Assembly (NCBI GenBank): GCA_022758935.1
Contig: JAEMQG010000173.1
Span: 1-6,535, forward strand
Origin: Candidatus Nitrosopumilus sp.
Lineage (GTDB): Archaea > Thermoproteota > Nitrososphaeria > Nitrososphaerales > Nitrosopumilaceae
Length of the DNA: 6,535 bases
Reading direction: 5' to 3'
The translations under genes were made by a program, and so were the position numbers. Under the pieces are notes generated by a model. The model had not been told where the DNA came from. It was given only the letters and a program-made list of their open reading frames with translations, and searched no databases. Numbering within the stretch: position 1 is the stretch's first letter; each line of letters opens with the position of its first letter. Below, one piece after another: positions 6,298 through 6,535 of the stretch.

Positions 6298-6305
6298 TTA
6301 TTAAT
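6298..6305 (+). promoter_or_regulatory. TATA-like box for asd
   Basis: TTATTAAT is centred about 25 bases before the GTG at 6327. With an in-frame TAG at 6321-6323 just ahead of the GTG, this supports a leaderless GTG start. Together with the opposite box at 6263-6270 it makes the 83-base gap a divergent promoter. Confidence 0.45.
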
Positions 6306-6326
6306 TGAATACAGGCTTTTTAGATC

Positions 6327-6535
6327 GTGGATAAAAAGCGAGTAGCAATTGTAGGTGTCACAGGTTCGGTTGGACAAGAATTTGTATTATCACTACACAA
6401 TCATCCTTGGTTTGAAGTTACACAAATTGCAGCATCTGAGCGCTCTGCAGGAAAAAAATATCTTGATGCCATTAAAGATCCCGATAGTGGAATAATACAT
6501 TGGGAAGTAGATGGTCAAATTCCAGAATACATTAA
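6327..6535 (+). CDS. asd: Aspartate-semialdehyde dehydrogenase, N-terminal part, cut by window edge
   Basis: The frame is open from GTG at 6327 to the right edge (69 complete codons) and carries the N-terminal NADP-binding region: [12 protein letters not shown] at residues 6-17 (the GxTGxVGQ dinucleotide loop) and [10 protein letters not shown] at 36-45. This is the archaeal/fungal-type pattern of aspartate-semialdehyde dehydrogenase, which reduces aspartyl phosphate to the semialdehyde on the way to threonine, methionine and lysine. The catalytic cysteine lies beyond the window. GTG is chosen because an in-frame TAG sits two codons upstream and a TATA-like box lies 25 bases upstream. The malonyl-CoA reductase of Sulfolobales belongs to the same superfamily and cannot be excluded from this fragment, but the ordinary enzyme is more likely. 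It is divergent from the cob operon. Confidence 0.88.
   Translation, partial: MDKKRVAIVGVTGSVGQEFVLSLHNHPWFEVTQIAASERSAGKKYLDAIKDPDSGIIHWEVDGQIPEYI

Noticed and set aside
6244..6326. Cobalamin riboswitch upstream of the cob operon
   Set aside because: The gap is only 83 bases and holds two promoters. It is too short for the usual riboswitch, no B12-box-like sequence was seen, and the mRNA appears leaderless.

Overview
The window is an AT-rich stretch of archaeal chromosome. It most likely comes from an ammonia-oxidising thaumarchaeon of the Nitrosopumilus/Nitrosarchaeum kind. Reasons: the archaeal/eukaryotic-type ribosomal proteins L44e and S27e; the archaeal guanylyltransferase CobY in place of bacterial CobU; an archaeal-type aspartate-semialdehyde dehydrogenase; low GC and lysine-rich proteins; and promoters whose TATA-like boxes lie about 25 bases before the start codon, as expected for leaderless archaeal mRNAs. 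The genus is inferred from overall character, not from a marker gene.

Layout. Positions 1-1539 (minus) hold a divergent adenine deaminase-family amidohydrolase that runs off the left edge. A 69-base divergent promoter region separates it from rpl44e and rps27e (1609-2084, plus), which overlap by ATGA. Their 3' end overlaps by 18 bases with the end of a minus-strand cobalamin operon filling 2067-6243. In transcription order this operon is: L-threonine-phosphate decarboxylase (CobD/CobC), cobyric acid synthase (CobQ/CbiP), adenosylcobinamide-phosphate synthase (CbiB), cobalamin synthase (CobS) and adenosylcobinamide-phosphate guanylyltransferase (CobY). Every internal junction overlaps by 4-8 bases. 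An 83-base divergent promoter region then leads to the start of aspartate-semialdehyde dehydrogenase (6327 onward, plus), cut by the right edge.

How the genes work together. The five cob genes cover the late part of B12 synthesis. CobQ amidates the corrin ring, the decarboxylase makes (R)-1-aminopropan-2-ol phosphate from threonine phosphate, and CbiB attaches it. CobY activates the product with GTP, and CobS joins it to the alpha-ribazole (lower ligand) nucleotide. The divergent asd gene feeds the aspartate branch that leads to threonine, the source of the aminopropanol arm.

The most notable points are: (1) a CobQ that ends right after its synthetase domain, with no glutamine amidotransferase domain and no room for one; (2) an adenine deaminase homologue with several altered family motifs; (3) the convergent coding overlap between a ribosomal protein gene and cobY. 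I see no mobile elements, CRISPR arrays, RNA genes or clear repeats, and no intergenic stretch longer than 83 bases.
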